64,000 nucleotides of DNA from Deinococcales bacterium (GTDB lineage Bacteria > Deinococcota > Deinococci > Deinococcales > JAAFIG01). Where the stretch lies: NCBI GenBank assembly GCA_025359505.1, contig JANYHH010000057.1, forward strand, positions 92,894 through 156,893. Direction: 5' to 3'. Below the pieces are notes generated by a model. That model saw only the letters and a list, made by a program, of their open reading frames with translations, was not told the origin of the DNA and ran no database searches. Position numbers and translations under genes: made by a program. Shown here in pieces: positions 1 to 10,268 of this stretch. Positions within the stretch are counted from its first letter, which is position 1, and each line of letters starts with the position of its first letter.

Positions 1-270
1 CGCGTTCCACTCGAGGTCGTGCAGGGTTCTCGAGGCCACAAATTTGGGCAGGCTGTTCATACGATTTGCAAAACCGGTTTCATCCTTACTTTTAAACCAA
101 GCCTGTGACAGCCATTGATACGTCACGCGCCCCAATAGCAAGGCGTCGCTTTCAAAAAGCAGCTTGTGTGCCATCGCCATGCCCTCATCGGTCAAATAGG
201 GAGTCTTCCACTCTGCGACCTCCATCACACCGTCTAAGGTCATGTGCTCTGATGCGATTACTTTTCTCAT
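1..270 (-). CDS. Dihydrofolate reductase-like (RibD C-terminal fold) protein, 3' end cut off by the window
   Basis: Reading leftward from ATG at 270, the protein opens MRKVIASEHMTLDGVME and continues with LLLGRVTYQWL. That is the usual start of the small RibD_C/dihydrofolate-reductase-like family (YwjB/YyaP type), NADPH-binding reductases mostly of unknown substrate. Ninety codons are present and the frame is open to base 1, so roughly half of a normal 180-residue protein is visible. A Shine-Dalgarno GAGGAG lies 7 bases before the start, and it is formed by a CTCGAG palindrome. Family assignment is by sequence memory; the substrate is unknown. Confidence 0.8.
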   Translation of the reverse strand, partial: MRKVIASEHMTLDGVMEVAEWKTPYLTDEGMAMAHKLLFESDALLLGRVTYQWLSQAWFKSKDETGFANRMNSLPKFVASRTLHDLEWNA

Positions 271-376
271 GGTTGATCTCCTCGAGTTGAATCTGGGACG
301 CTACGCCATCAATTCCGGTGTACATCGCCATCCTCGATCACTGGCATTACACTACACTCGAGCCTCGCTGGATCGC

Positions 377-2782
377 TCACGTTTTGCGGTTGCCCTGCCG
401 GATGACCTCGAGCACGTCTCTGACGCCGAGCAACGCGGCGCGGATACCGTCGAATTCGCTTTGATGCCGCACCTCGAAACGCAGGTGAATGTGCGCCTCG
501 CCGCCCGTGTTGACATTGGCTTCGATCTTGAGGGCGCTCTTGCCAAGCTTATCCAGCACGTCCAGCACGTCTTTGAGTAACCCGGCGCGGTCGTCGCATA
601 CGACGTCGACGTCTACCATGCTCGAGGTCATGGATGTGGCGTCCCAGCCGACGGCGACGAGTCTGCCCGGCTCGTCGATGCGGTAACGATGGAGGTTCGG
701 GCAATCGTCGCGGTGAATCGTCACACCGCGCCCCCGCGTGACGAAACCCGCGATCACATCACCGCGAATCGGTTTGCAGCACTGCGCGAATTTGACGGGT
801 GCGGTCAAGCCGCCCTCGATGAACACGCCGCTGGGCGCTGGTTTGGGCGGTGGCGCAAGGCCACGCGGGGGCAGGGCTTGCACCGGCTCGAGTTCCGGCG
901 CAAGCAGCTTGGCGATCGCCTGAGCGGTGTAGCGCCCCGCGTGAATCGCCATGTACAGATCGTCTGGGTTGCGGCTGCCGAGGAGTTTCAGGGTCAGATC
1001 CTCGAGATTCTTGGTACGCATCAGTTTGCGGGCGGGTAAGCCGCGCTTCTTCAAGTACCTGTCCAGCGTCTCGTAGCCGTGCGTCAGCGCGTCGGCTCGC
1101 TCGGCGGCCCTGAAGAAACTGCGGATTTTGGATTTGGCGCTGCGCGTCGCCGCGAAGCCCATCCAGTCTTTAGAGGGGCCCGGCGAGCCGCGGTTGACGA
1201 CGATCTCCACGCGGTCGCCATTGTCAAGTTTCGTGGACAGCGGCACGATGTTGCCGTTGACGCGGCTGCCGATCGCGTGATGCCCGATGTTGGTGTGAAT
1301 GTGATACGCCATGTCGATCGGCGTCGACCCGAGCGGTAGGGACAGTGTATCGCCCTTGGGGGTGAAGACGAACACGCGCTGCCCAAGCAAGTCCTGCTGC
1401 ACCGCATCGACGAAATCCCCGGCGTCTTTGATTTCGCTGCTGAGCTGCTCCAAATTATCCAGCCAGTGCATCCCCTGACGCAGCTCCTCGAGACCCGCGC
1501 TGCGCGACTCAAAGCCAGTGCCGTCCTCGACGCCTTGCTTGTAGAGCCAGTGCGCGGCCACGCCGAACTCGGCGACTGAATGCATCCGCGACGTGCGAAT
1601 CTGCACCTCGATCGGTTGCCCCTCCAGAGAGATCACGGTGCTGTGCAAGCTTTGATAACCGTTGGGTTTCGGGACGGCGATGTAATCCTTGAAGCGCCCC
1701 GGAATCGGCGTCCAGATGCTGTGAACCACGCCGAGCGTGTGATAGCAGACGCGCTTCTCGCGTTGCAACTCGGCGTCGGCCCGTGCCTTCTTGTGCTTCT
1801 CGATTTGCAAACTCGCAGAATCGGCTTCCAGCGGCGCGAACCCCAACTCCAGTTCCGTGACGGCTCGAGGCTCTAACACGACCCTGATCGCCAGCAGATC
1901 AAAAATCTGCTCCAAATGCTTGTCCTCGCGCTCCATCTTGGTGTAGATGCTGTACAAGTGTTTAGAGCGCCCGGTGATCTCGAAACGGATCAGCCAACGT
2001 CCCAACTCGCGGTCGTTGTCCAGCGTTTCGTTCAAGCTGGCGATGGCGCGTTGCACGAAATCGTCGCGCTCATTTTGTTTGAGCCTGATCTGCGCGGCCA
2101 GATCGTTAAACGCAGCGGCGTTCAAATACTTGAAGCTCAGATCCTCGAGTTCCCATTTTAAGCTACCGATACCCAAACGGTGGGCCAGCGGCGCGTAGAT
2201 TTCCAGTGTCTCCGTGGCGATGCGCTGCTGCTTTTCAACCTTCATGTGCTCGAGCGTCCGCATGTTGTGCAAGCGATCCGCCAGTTTGACGATGATGATT
2301 CGCACATCCCTTGTCATGGCGATCAAGAGTTGCCGCAGGTTCTCGGCTTGCTCGTCCTCTAAGTGATCCTTGGCGCGTTTAGAGAGCTTACTGACCTTGG
2401 TTTCGCCCTCGACGATCCGACGCACGACCGCGCCGAACTCAGCTTCAATGTCGGCAAAGGTGATGCTGGTGTCCTCGACGGTATCGTGCAGCAGTCCAGA
2501 GGAAATCGCCGCTTCGTCCATCTGCAAGCCAGCCAGAATCACCGCGACGGCGACGGGATGCACGATGTACGGCTCGCCGCTCTTGCGAAGCTGCTTTTGA
2601 TGCGCGTGCGCTGCGAAGCGGTACGCCCGCGTCACCCGCTCCCGCGCAGCCGCTGACAGGTATGACATCGCCTCGAGCAATGCGGGAAAGCCGTGCAACC
2701 CCAGCAGTTCAGCTCCGCCGTACTCGAGCCACGCGGCTGGCACTGGGGGACTCGAGGTTGATGCGGCGCTGGGAACGTTCAC
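377..2782 (-). CDS. Bifunctional (p)ppGpp synthetase/hydrolase, RelA/SpoT family
   Basis: Makes and degrades the stringent-response alarmone (p)ppGpp in the cytoplasm. The 801-residue protein has the full long-RSH layout: an HD hydrolase domain (HD at residues 99-100 followed by ED at 103-104, so hydrolysis should be active), a RelA/SpoT synthetase domain (RSKHLYSIYTKM, then YIAVPKPNGYQSLHST), a TGS domain (FVFTPKGDTLSLPLGSTP) and a C-terminal ACT domain. Between FDLLAIRVVLEP and CYHTLGVVH there is a charged insertion of about 35 residues that I associate with Deinococcus-type enzymes. The start is GTG at 2782. A TAGAAT box lies 9 bases upstream, suggesting a leaderless mRNA. Transcribed divergently from fdhD. 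Confidence 0.95.
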   Translation of the reverse strand: MNVPSAASTSSPPVPAAWLEYGGAELLGLHGFPALLEAMSYLSAAARERVTRAYRFAAHAHQKQLRKSGEPYIVHPVAVAVILAGLQMDEAAISSGLLHDTVEDTSITFADIEAEFGAVVRRIVEGETKVSKLSKRAKDHLEDEQAENLRQLLIAMTRDVRIIIVKLADRLHNMRTLEHMKVEKQQRIATETLEIYAPLAHRLGIGSLKWELEDLSFKYLNAAAFNDLAAQIRLKQNERDDFVQRAIASLNETLDNDRELGRWLIRFEITGRSKHLYSIYTKMEREDKHLEQIFDLLAIRVVLEPRAVTELELGFAPLEADSASLQIEKHKKARADAELQREKRVCYHTLGVVHSIWTPIPGRFKDYIAVPKPNGYQSLHSTVISLEGQPIEVQIRTSRMHSVAEFGVAAHWLYKQGVEDGTGFESRSAGLEELRQGMHWLDNLEQLSSEIKDAGDFVDAVQQDLLGQRVFVFTPKGDTLSLPLGSTPIDMAYHIHTNIGHHAIGSRVNGNIVPLSTKLDNGDRVEIVVNRGSPGPSKDWMGFAATRSAKSKIRSFFRAAERADALTHGYETLDRYLKKRGLPARKLMRTKNLEDLTLKLLGSRNPDDLYMAIHAGRYTAQAIAKLLAPELEPVQALPPRGLAPPPKPAPSGVFIEGGLTAPVKFAQCCKPIRGDVIAGFVTRGRGVTIHRDDCPNLHRYRIDEPGRLVAVGWDATSMTSSMVDVDVVCDDRAGLLKDVLDVLDKLGKSALKIEANVNTGGEAHIHLRFEVRHQSEFDGIRAALLGVRDVLEVIRQGNRKT

Positions 2783-2848
2783 TCGGGTGTCATTCTAACG
2801 TCATGCGCCTTACGAAAAAGTGGACTCGAGCCGCTATTCTCAGGCATC

Positions 2849-3688
2849 ATGCGCGATGTGTCCGTCCGTCCAAGCAGCCAGCAGCGAGTGAAAGTCACGC
2901 GGCTCGAGGGTGGCCGCGCCATTGGAAAAGTTGATGCGCTGGCGACCGAAGAGCCGCTCGAGATTCGTGTCGTATTTCAGCGCCAGCGCGTCTGGCAAAC
3001 GGTGACGATGCGAACACCGGGTCACGATTTTGAACTGGCAGCGGGTTTGTTGCTGGCTGAAGGCGTCATCACCTCGAGCAGCGAAATTGCACGAATCACG
3101 TACTGCGCTGACGCGCAGCAGATGTACAACACCGTCAACGTCGCCCTGAACTCGCACCCTTACTTAGATCAACTTGACGCCTTCCGCGTCGCCTCGAGCG
3201 CCTGCGGTGTCTGCGGCAAAGCCAGTCTGGACGCGCTGGGGGCACGGGGTTTAACGCGCATCGACTCAGATTTGCGGCTCGAGACGGCTATGCTGTACGG
3301 CTTGCCAGAGAAATTGCGCTCGAGTCAAGGTGTGTTTGACCGCACGGGCGGGCTTCACGCGGCCGCCACGTTCACGACGGACGGCAGGCTATTGTGCGTC
3401 AGAGAAGATGTCGGGCGGCACAACGCGGTCGACAAGCTGATCGGTTGGAGCGCCCTGCAAAACGTCTCGCTCGAGGAGACCGTCGTACTCGTCAGTGGCA
3501 GGGTCGCCTTTGAAATCGCGCAAAAGTGCGTCCTCGCCAAAATCCCCGTGCTGTGCGCGATTGGCGCGCCCTCGAGTTTAGCGGTGCAGATGGCAGTGCG
3601 CTACGACTTGACGCTGATTGGATTCCTGCGCGGTGAGACTGCCAATGTGTACAGTGCGCCAGAACGCATCGGCAACCCTCGAGTGTGA
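2849..3688 (+). CDS. fdhD: FdhD, formate dehydrogenase sulfurtransferase
   Basis: FdhD carries sulfur from a cysteine desulfurase to the molybdenum cofactor of formate-dehydrogenase-type enzymes. The 279-residue protein has the expected ACGVCG motif (Cys119 and Cys122, the persulfide carriers), the preceding PGHDFELAAGLLLAEGVI block, and the later FDRTGGLHAAA and REDVGRHNAVDKLIG blocks. A TATTCT -10 box ends 8 bases before the ATG, so the mRNA may be leaderless. The likely client is the molybdopterin oxidoreductase at 5666-7789, three genes away on the other strand. Seen: the motifs. Inferred: the client pairing. Confidence 0.95.
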   Translation: MRDVSVRPSSQQRVKVTRLEGGRAIGKVDALATEEPLEIRVVFQRQRVWQTVTMRTPGHDFELAAGLLLAEGVITSSSEIARITYCADAQQMYNTVNVALNSHPYLDQLDAFRVASSACGVCGKASLDALGARGLTRIDSDLRLETAMLYGLPEKLRSSQGVFDRTGGLHAAATFTTDGRLLCVREDVGRHNAVDKLIGWSALQNVSLEETVVLVSGRVAFEIAQKCVLAKIPVLCAIGAPSSLAVQMAVRYDLTLIGFLRGETANVYSAPERIGNPRV

Positions 3689-3697
3689 ATGCCTTTT

Positions 3698-3720
3698 CGC
3701 CTCTCCCGCAGGGAGAGGCG
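3698..3720. terminator. Perfect 10-bp hairpin between convergent genes
   Basis: CGCCTCTCCC and GGGAGAGGCG are perfect complements separated by GCA. The hairpin sits between the 3' ends of fdhD (+) and the TPR gene (-), where a bidirectional terminator is expected. No strong T-run follows on either strand, so termination is plausible but not certain. Confidence 0.45.
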
Positions 3721-3771
3721 AACAATCTAATTCGTCTGTGATGCTAAAAGAATGACTCGAGTCGCTATCTT

Positions 3772-4379
3772 TCAGTGCAACGGCTGCTCGAGCAGCGCTT
3801 TGACCTCGAGCGCGGCAAGCTCGTCGCCCGCATGGAGAAACGCGGCGTGGCTTTGGGTCAGCAGAGCGCGGCGCATCGTGACGTTGCCAGCGACTTCCCC
3901 GAGCGCTCTGAGCACCGAAGCCTGAGCGCCGAGGTCCCCGCTGAGCTGCGCGGCCTCCAAAGCGATCCGCAACCAATCGCGCCCAATCTCAATGCGCCCG
4001 AGCTTGGCGTGTAGCACACCGCTTTCAAAGGCGTTCGCGCACCGGGCCAGCGGTGGCTGTCCAAGTGACGCAATCACGGTGCGCTCCGAAGCAAAGACCT
4101 CGAGCGCGGTTTCGAATTGCCCTGATAATCGCTCGACGATGCCGAGCTGATGGAGTGCCGCGTACTCGAGCGCCGAATCACCCAGCGCCAGCGCCTCGAG
4201 CCGCAGCGCTTCGCAACCATCGCGGGCTTCCTCAGAACGCCCCGTGCGGGCGTAGACGTACACCAGCCCACCTCGAGCCTCGCGGGTGATGTCTGGCGTG
4301 GCGTCGCTTTGCCAGAAGGCTTCCTCGGCCGCCTCGAAGTCCTCACTGTGGAATGCCGCCCACGCCGCTGCCAGCTTGT

Positions 4380-4383
<4 letters not shown>
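3772..4383 (-). CDS. Tetratricopeptide-repeat-like protein
   Basis: A 203-residue all-helical protein with several TPR-like helix pairs, for example EYAALHQLGIVERLSGQFETA, a helix around AFESGVLHAKLGRIEIGR, and QSHAAFLHAGDELAALEVKALLEQ near the end. It has no signal peptide or membrane segment, so it is probably a cytoplasmic scaffold. The start is GTG at 4383 and overlaps the TGA of the upstream acyl-CoA dehydrogenase gene (GTGA), indicating translational coupling. The partner is unknown. Confidence 0.7.
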
Positions 4384-5525
<1,142 letters not shown>

Positions 5526-5532
5526 GGTAAAG

Positions 5533-5538
5533 AGTCTA
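5533..5538 (-). promoter_or_regulatory. -10 box of leaderless acyl-CoA dehydrogenase mRNA
   Basis: TAGACT on the minus strand, 7 bases before the ATG at 5525. The spacing puts the transcription start at or next to the start codon. No Shine-Dalgarno is present. Confidence 0.55.
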
Positions 5539-5665
5539 CCCAGCGGGTAGGCTCGAGGATTGCGTTTGGCGCACACTCGAGCTTGGCTGATGGAGATGTT
5601 TAAAGCTCGAGGTGAACGTGATGGTGAAACGTCAAAAGTTTATTGCGGATCGCCAAGAAACGGCT

Positions 5666-7789
5666 TCAAATCCTCGAGTCTCCCAACCTCGCAATTTGTG
5701 CGGTGTAGGTCACGTCATCGAATGCCTCGAGTTCGCTAGCGAGCGCCGCAACCTCGAGCCGCACTGGGGTGTTGTGAAACGTACTCCCGCCGCCCAGATC
5801 GGTCAGGCGCTGGCTGGTCAACGTGTTGATCCCCAAGCCGTCCGGGGCACTGCCCGCCCACCACGTGCCCTCGGCGATCACCGCGCCCGCGCTGGCTTTA
5901 TCCGTTACTCGAGCAGTGCGTGTGACGCTGCCTTGCTGACTGCTGAGGCGGATCATCGCGCCGTCGGTCACACCGTACTGCGCCGCGTCGCTCGGGTGGA
6001 TCAGCAGTACTGGCTCGCCACCCTCGAGCTGCCTGATTTTCTCCAAGTTGCCGTAGGTGCTGTTGAGGAAATGATGCGCGGGCGGCGTCAGCAAGCGCAG
6101 CGGGTACTCGTCTGACACATGATCCAGCGGCTCGAGATACGCGGGTGGTGGGTCGAGGTGAAACTTGCCGTCGCTCGTCATCGGTGAGCCGTTGGCATAC
6201 GGCAGAAACGTTTCTGGGACGTTCAAGCGCACGAAACCCTCGGTTTTCAGGTGCTCGAGCGTGACGCCCTCGAGCCATACGTGAGTGCTTGAGAGCAGTT
6301 CATTGGCGAGGTCGTCCACGCTCCAGTAGATCGTCTGCTCGGTCAGCCCCAAGCGCCGGGCGAGTTGCTGGAAAATCCACGTGTTCGGGCGCGATTCGCC
6401 CAGCGGTGTGATGGCTGCTTGGTTGTAGCTGAGGTAGTAATGCCCGTAGGCCGTGTGAATGTCGGGGTGTTCCATGAAGGTCGTCGCGGGCAGCACGTAA
6501 TCGGCTAAAGCTGCGCTTTCGGTCATCGCGTTCTCCAAAACCACCAGCAGTAAATCCTCGCGCTTCATGCCCGCGATCACGCGACTCGAGTCGGGCGCGA
6601 CGACGGCCGGATTGCAGTTGTACACGAACATCGCTTGAATGGGGTTGGGGTGCGAAATTTTGGTGGAGCCAAGTTTTGGACTTTCGGTCAGCTCTGGCTC
6701 GAGGGCTGCGCCGAGCTGGTTCATGTTGACCCGCCGCGTTTCGCGCTTGACGAGGTGAGCCGCGCCAAGACGCGACTTCTCGAGTTTGAACGCGCCGCTG
6801 GTGCTGAGCAGCGCTCCGCCGCCGCGATGCCGCCACTGCCCCGTCAGAATCGGCAGGATCGTGACTGCTCGAGACGCATTCCCGCCACCCTCGTGCCGCG
6901 TCAGCCCGTAACTGGTGCGGATGAAGCTTGGCGTGGCGCGGGCGTACTCGAGCGCCAGTGCCTCGATCACCGCCGCGTCGATGCCCGTGACGTTCGAGGT
7001 GCGCGGTAAATCCCACTCGGCTGCGGCCGCCGCGTATTCCGTGAATCCTCGAGCGTGGGTATCCACGAACTCGGCGTCGCAAAAGCCCCTCGAGATGATG
7101 ATATTGGCGATGCACAGCGCCAGCGCCGCATCCGTGCCGGGCTTGATTCTGATGTGCTGGTCGGCGTACAGACTGGTTTTGGTCTGGTACGGATCAATGT
7201 GAATCACCCGCGCCCCCTTGCGTCGCGCCTGCGTCAGAAACGGCGTCAAATGCGAATTGGTGGCGAGGCTGTTGATGCCCCACAGCAAGATCAGCTTGGC
7301 GTGCGGTACGTCTTCGGGGTTTGTGCCAAAACGGGCGCTGCCATACGTCGCATCCCACGCGGCCATGCCAGCCGTCGCGCAGATCGTCTCCTCGAGTTCA
7401 ATCGCGCCAAGGGCCCGAAAAAAAGCGTGGGCGTGCGAGCCTTCCATCAGGCCCATCGTGCCCGCGTAGTTGTAGCGCAGAATAGATTCTGCGCCGTGCG
7501 AACTGATGGTCGCCCGCAATCGCGCCGCGATCTCATCCAGCGCCTCAATCCACGTCAAGCGCTGCCATTGCCCCGATCCCTTCGCGCCGACGCGCTTCAT
7601 CGGGTAGAGCGGGCGTGACTCGAGGTACATTCGGTCGGTGTACTTGTACGTTTTGCTGCATGCGAAGCCCTGCGTCACGGGATGTGAAGGATCACCGCGC
7701 AGTTTGAGCGCTTGGCCGTTTTCTACGGTAACGAGCAAGCTGCACGTGTCTGGGCAATCGAGCGGGCAGGTCAGGCGCACTTGGGGCAT
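5666..7789 (-). CDS. Molybdopterin oxidoreductase (formate dehydrogenase/DMSO reductase family)
   Basis: A 707-residue Mo/W-bis-MGD enzyme. The N-terminal 4Fe-4S site is complete (Cys8, Cys12, Cys16, Cys44). Three Molybdopterin_oxidoreductase blocks follow (ILRYNYAGTMGLMEGSHA, LLWGINSLATNSHLTPFL, ENAMTESAALADYVLPATTFMEH), then a C-terminal molydop-binding domain (ADGAMIRL-like GVTDGAMIRLSSQQG and FHNTPVRLEV). Cys137 in ETICATAGMAAW is the candidate metal ligand. There is no Tat signal, so it is cytoplasmic. The nearby fdhD supports a sulfur-dependent formate-dehydrogenase-type enzyme, but thiosulfate- or other oxyanion-reductase roles cannot be excluded. A TAGAAT box lies 5 bases before the ATG. 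Confidence 0.88.
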   Translation of the reverse strand: MPQVRLTCPLDCPDTCSLLVTVENGQALKLRGDPSHPVTQGFACSKTYKYTDRMYLESRPLYPMKRVGAKGSGQWQRLTWIEALDEIAARLRATISSHGAESILRYNYAGTMGLMEGSHAHAFFRALGAIELEETICATAGMAAWDATYGSARFGTNPEDVPHAKLILLWGINSLATNSHLTPFLTQARRKGARVIHIDPYQTKTSLYADQHIRIKPGTDAALALCIANIIISRGFCDAEFVDTHARGFTEYAAAAAEWDLPRTSNVTGIDAAVIEALALEYARATPSFIRTSYGLTRHEGGGNASRAVTILPILTGQWRHRGGGALLSTSGAFKLEKSRLGAAHLVKRETRRVNMNQLGAALEPELTESPKLGSTKISHPNPIQAMFVYNCNPAVVAPDSSRVIAGMKREDLLLVVLENAMTESAALADYVLPATTFMEHPDIHTAYGHYYLSYNQAAITPLGESRPNTWIFQQLARRLGLTEQTIYWSVDDLANELLSSTHVWLEGVTLEHLKTEGFVRLNVPETFLPYANGSPMTSDGKFHLDPPPAYLEPLDHVSDEYPLRLLTPPAHHFLNSTYGNLEKIRQLEGGEPVLLIHPSDAAQYGVTDGAMIRLSSQQGSVTRTARVTDKASAGAVIAEGTWWAGSAPDGLGINTLTSQRLTDLGGGSTFHNTPVRLEVAALASELEAFDDVTYTAQIARLGDSRI

Positions 7790-7868
7790 GGCGCATTCTA
7801 AAAGAAATCCCCTCGAGCGCGTCGCCTAGAACAGCAGGCTCGAGGGGATGGTGTTGCGCGTTGCGCGT

Positions 7869-8138
7869 TTAGCGGCGCAGTCCGAGGCGTTCGATCAGCG
7901 TCTTGTACGCTGCTGGCTCTTCTGATTTCATGTATTTGGACAAGCGGCTGCGCTGCCCGACCAAAATCTGCAAACCGCGTTGCGTGTGCTTGTCTTTGCG
8001 GTTGGCGATCAGGTGCTTGGAGAGGTTGTTGATGCGGTGCGTCAGCAGCGCAATCTGCACCTGCGTGCTGCCCGTGTCGTTTTCCGCCGTGCCGTAATCC
8101 TTGATGACCTGCGTCTTCTCGCTTGCTGTGAATGACAT
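7869..8138 (-). CDS. rpsO: 30S ribosomal protein S15
   Basis: An 89-residue S15, which binds 16S rRNA in the central domain. It has the diagnostic DTGSTQVQIALLTHRINNLSKHL helix, then KDKHTQRGLQILVGQRSRLSKYM and YKTLIERLGLRR. A clear Shine-Dalgarno GGGAAG precedes the ATG, unlike the many leaderless neighbours. The coding sequence has no CTCGAG, while two copies lie just downstream of it and one upstream. The long leader (about 75 bases after the predicted promoter) could carry S15 autoregulation; no specific structure is proposed. Confidence 0.98.
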   Translation of the reverse strand: MSFTASEKTQVIKDYGTAENDTGSTQVQIALLTHRINNLSKHLIANRKDKHTQRGLQILVGQRSRLSKYMKSEEPAAYKTLIERLGLRR

Positions 8139-8215
8139 AAATGCACTTCCCTTGTTTCAGTCTGGCAGGCTCGAGCCACTCTAAAAGTTGAGTACCCTCA
8201 CCCCCGCAATTGAAG

Positions 8216-8245
8216 ATCGTAGCACGCTGATCTAGGTCTGGGCAA
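8216..8245 (-). promoter_or_regulatory. Predicted vegetative promoter of rpsO
   Basis: On the minus strand TTGCCC (8245-8240) is followed after 18 bases by TACGAT (8221-8216), about 78 bases before the rpsO ATG. Confidence 0.5.
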
Positions 8246-8339
8246 GCTGTGATTGATTGGTGACAGCGGATCAGGATGATGTTTCTCAACTCCCCGCCGT
8301 GCAAGAGCGGTGTACGATTCAAGTGTCTCGAGGATAAAA

Positions 8340-10268
8340 GTGACCGAATCCGCGCCAAACAGCACCAAAACCGTCCTCGGCGGGCGTTACGAATTGCTCG
8401 AGCAGGCGGGCGAGGGCGGCATGGCCGTGGTCTGGCGGGCGTTTGATACGGTCTTGAAGCGCGAGGTCGCGCTGAAAATCCTGCACGATTACGTACCGCC
8501 GTCCGATCGCCAGCGCTTCCGCCGCGAAATTCGCACACTGGCGGCCCTCGCCCACCCAAACATCATCGGGATTTACGATCTCGGCGAGGCTGACGGGCAG
8601 GCGTTCTTCACGATGGAACTTTTGCATGGCGGCGCGATCAACGACGCTTCGCCGCTTGAAGACTCGAGCGACGAGTTGGAGCGTTTCCTGCGCGTGGCCT
8701 GCGAAGCGGCGTTGGGATTGCGTTACATTCACGACAAAGGTTTAGTGCACCGCGATTTGACGCCGCGCAATATTTTACTGGATCAAGACGGCCACCCGCG
8801 GATCATGGATTTTGGTTTGGTGTACGTGTCCGACATGACCCGCGACCTGACGCGCACCGGCTACACACTGGGAACGCCGCAGTACATGGCCCCGGAGCAA
8901 GCCAAAGGCGGCGCAGTCACCGCCTCGAGCGATGTCTACGCCTTCGGCGCGGTGCTGTACCGCACGGCGACCGGCGCTGCGCCGTTTGAAGCCGACAACG
9001 ATCAGGGCATCCTGTACCAGCACGTCTACGAACTCCCAAAGCCGCTCGAGGCGATCAATCCAGTGCTCCCCAAAGCCTTGGGTGAGACGATTCTGCCGTT
9101 CTTAGAAAAAAACCCGCTCGAGCGTCCCAGCGACGCGGTGCTGACGCTCACCGAAGGCTTGGAGCGCCTTCGCACGGAGCATTACCCCGCGCAGTACCGA
9201 GGCGGACGCTCGAGAAGCGGACAACATCCGGGCGGCGTGACGCGCCCGCAGCGCTTAAAGCTGGCGTGGGAAGCGAACGTCGGTGGTGAAATCTCGTGGG
9301 GCAGCGCGATCACGGGTGCGGGCAGAGCACTTGCGATTGGCTCGAGGAACGGCGTGATGAATGTGCTGGACGCCAACAGTGGGCATGGTCTGGCGCAGTT
9401 TAAGTCAGCCGACGAAATCACTGCCCCAGCCAGTTTTGACGGTTCAAATCTGATTTACGCCGGTTGGGACGGCGTGGTGCGGAGCGTTGATTGGCAAACC
9501 AAGCAGACCGCGTGGTCGTTCCGCGCCAGAGCAGATGTCGTGGCCGCGCCGACCCAGTGGTATGACCTGTGGCTGATCGCCAGCAAAGACTCGCAGGTCT
9601 ACGCCGTCAGGAACGGGCGACTCGAGTGGCTGTACAGGTCATCCAGCGCGATCACGGCCACGCCAACGATTTGGGGCGGGCAGGCGATCATCGCCGACGA
9701 GGACGGACAGATCAGCGGCGTGAACTTACTGAACGGCAAGCGCATCTGGCAACTGAAACTCGACAGTGTTCACGTCACACCCGCGATCATCCGCGACGCG
9801 AGAAACGCGGCCGGAGCCAGCCTGATCGTGCCGTCGTGGTCGGGCGAGGTCAACGCGATTGCGTTGGAGCGCAATGAAGGCGTGTGGACGCCGCTCGAGC
9901 AGCCCGCGTGGACATACGATCTCGAGGGGGAGGTCTGGGCCTCGCCAGTCGTCACTGGCGATCACGCCATCCTCGCCAATTGGACGAAAGACGGCGCGGG
10001 TTGCCTGCGCTGCCTCTCCGTTGCCACGGGCGATGACCGTTGGAGCGTCAATCTGGAAGGGCAGATCACCGCCAGTCCAATCGTCTCGAGCGGCGTGGTC
10101 TACGCAGTCTCGGAGTTCGGTGAGCTGATCGGCGTGGCGCTGGAATCAGGGCGGGTGCTGTGGCGCGAATCGCTCCCCTGCGGCGTGCAGGGAACGCCAC
10201 TGGTGATGAACGGCGGGGCGCTGTACGTGCCGCTGATGGACGGCACGGTGCGCTGCTACCGCGCTTGA
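8340..10268 (+). CDS. Ser/Thr protein kinase fused to a PQQ-type beta-propeller
   Basis: Residues 15-285 are a Hanks-type kinase: glycine loop GEGGMA (24-29), ATP-binding Lys46, HRDL at 137-140, DFG at 157-159 and MAPEQ. The catalytic loop reads HRDLTPRN with Thr141 where most kinases have Lys. Residues 310-642 form PQQ_2-like propeller blades (LAIGSRNGVMNVLDANSG, LIASKDSQVYAVRNGRLEWLYR, VVYAVSEFGELIGVALESGRVLW). No transmembrane segment separates the two halves, so the whole protein is probably cytoplasmic. Chosen start: GTG at 8340, preceded by GAGG from a CTCGAGG, with a TACGAT box at 8313. An in-frame GTG at 8310 would overlap that box. The 3' end overlaps convergent pyrD by 13 bases. Confidence 0.88.
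   Translation: MTESAPNSTKTVLGGRYELLEQAGEGGMAVVWRAFDTVLKREVALKILHDYVPPSDRQRFRREIRTLAALAHPNIIGIYDLGEADGQAFFTMELLHGGAINDASPLEDSSDELERFLRVACEAALGLRYIHDKGLVHRDLTPRNILLDQDGHPRIMDFGLVYVSDMTRDLTRTGYTLGTPQYMAPEQAKGGAVTASSDVYAFGAVLYRTATGAAPFEADNDQGILYQHVYELPKPLEAINPVLPKALGETILPFLEKNPLERPSDAVLTLTEGLERLRTEHYPAQYRGGRSRSGQHPGGVTRPQRLKLAWEANVGGEISWGSAITGAGRALAIGSRNGVMNVLDANSGHGLAQFKSADEITAPASFDGSNLIYAGWDGVVRSVDWQTKQTAWSFRARADVVAAPTQWYDLWLIASKDSQVYAVRNGRLEWLYRSSSAITATPTIWGGQAIIADEDGQISGVNLLNGKRIWQLKLDSVHVTPAIIRDARNAAGASLIVPSWSGEVNAIALERNEGVWTPLEQPAWTYDLEGEVWASPVVTGDHAILANWTKDGAGCLRCLSVATGDDRWSVNLEGQITASPIVSSGVVYAVSEFGELIGVALESGRVLWRESLPCGVQGTPLVMNGGALYVPLMDGTVRCYRA

Noticed and set aside
1740..1860. Insertion in the RelA/SpoT synthetase domain as an intein or mobile element
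   Set aside because: It is only about 35 residues, stays in frame, has no intein motifs, and similar inserts occur in Deinococcus homologues as far as I recall.
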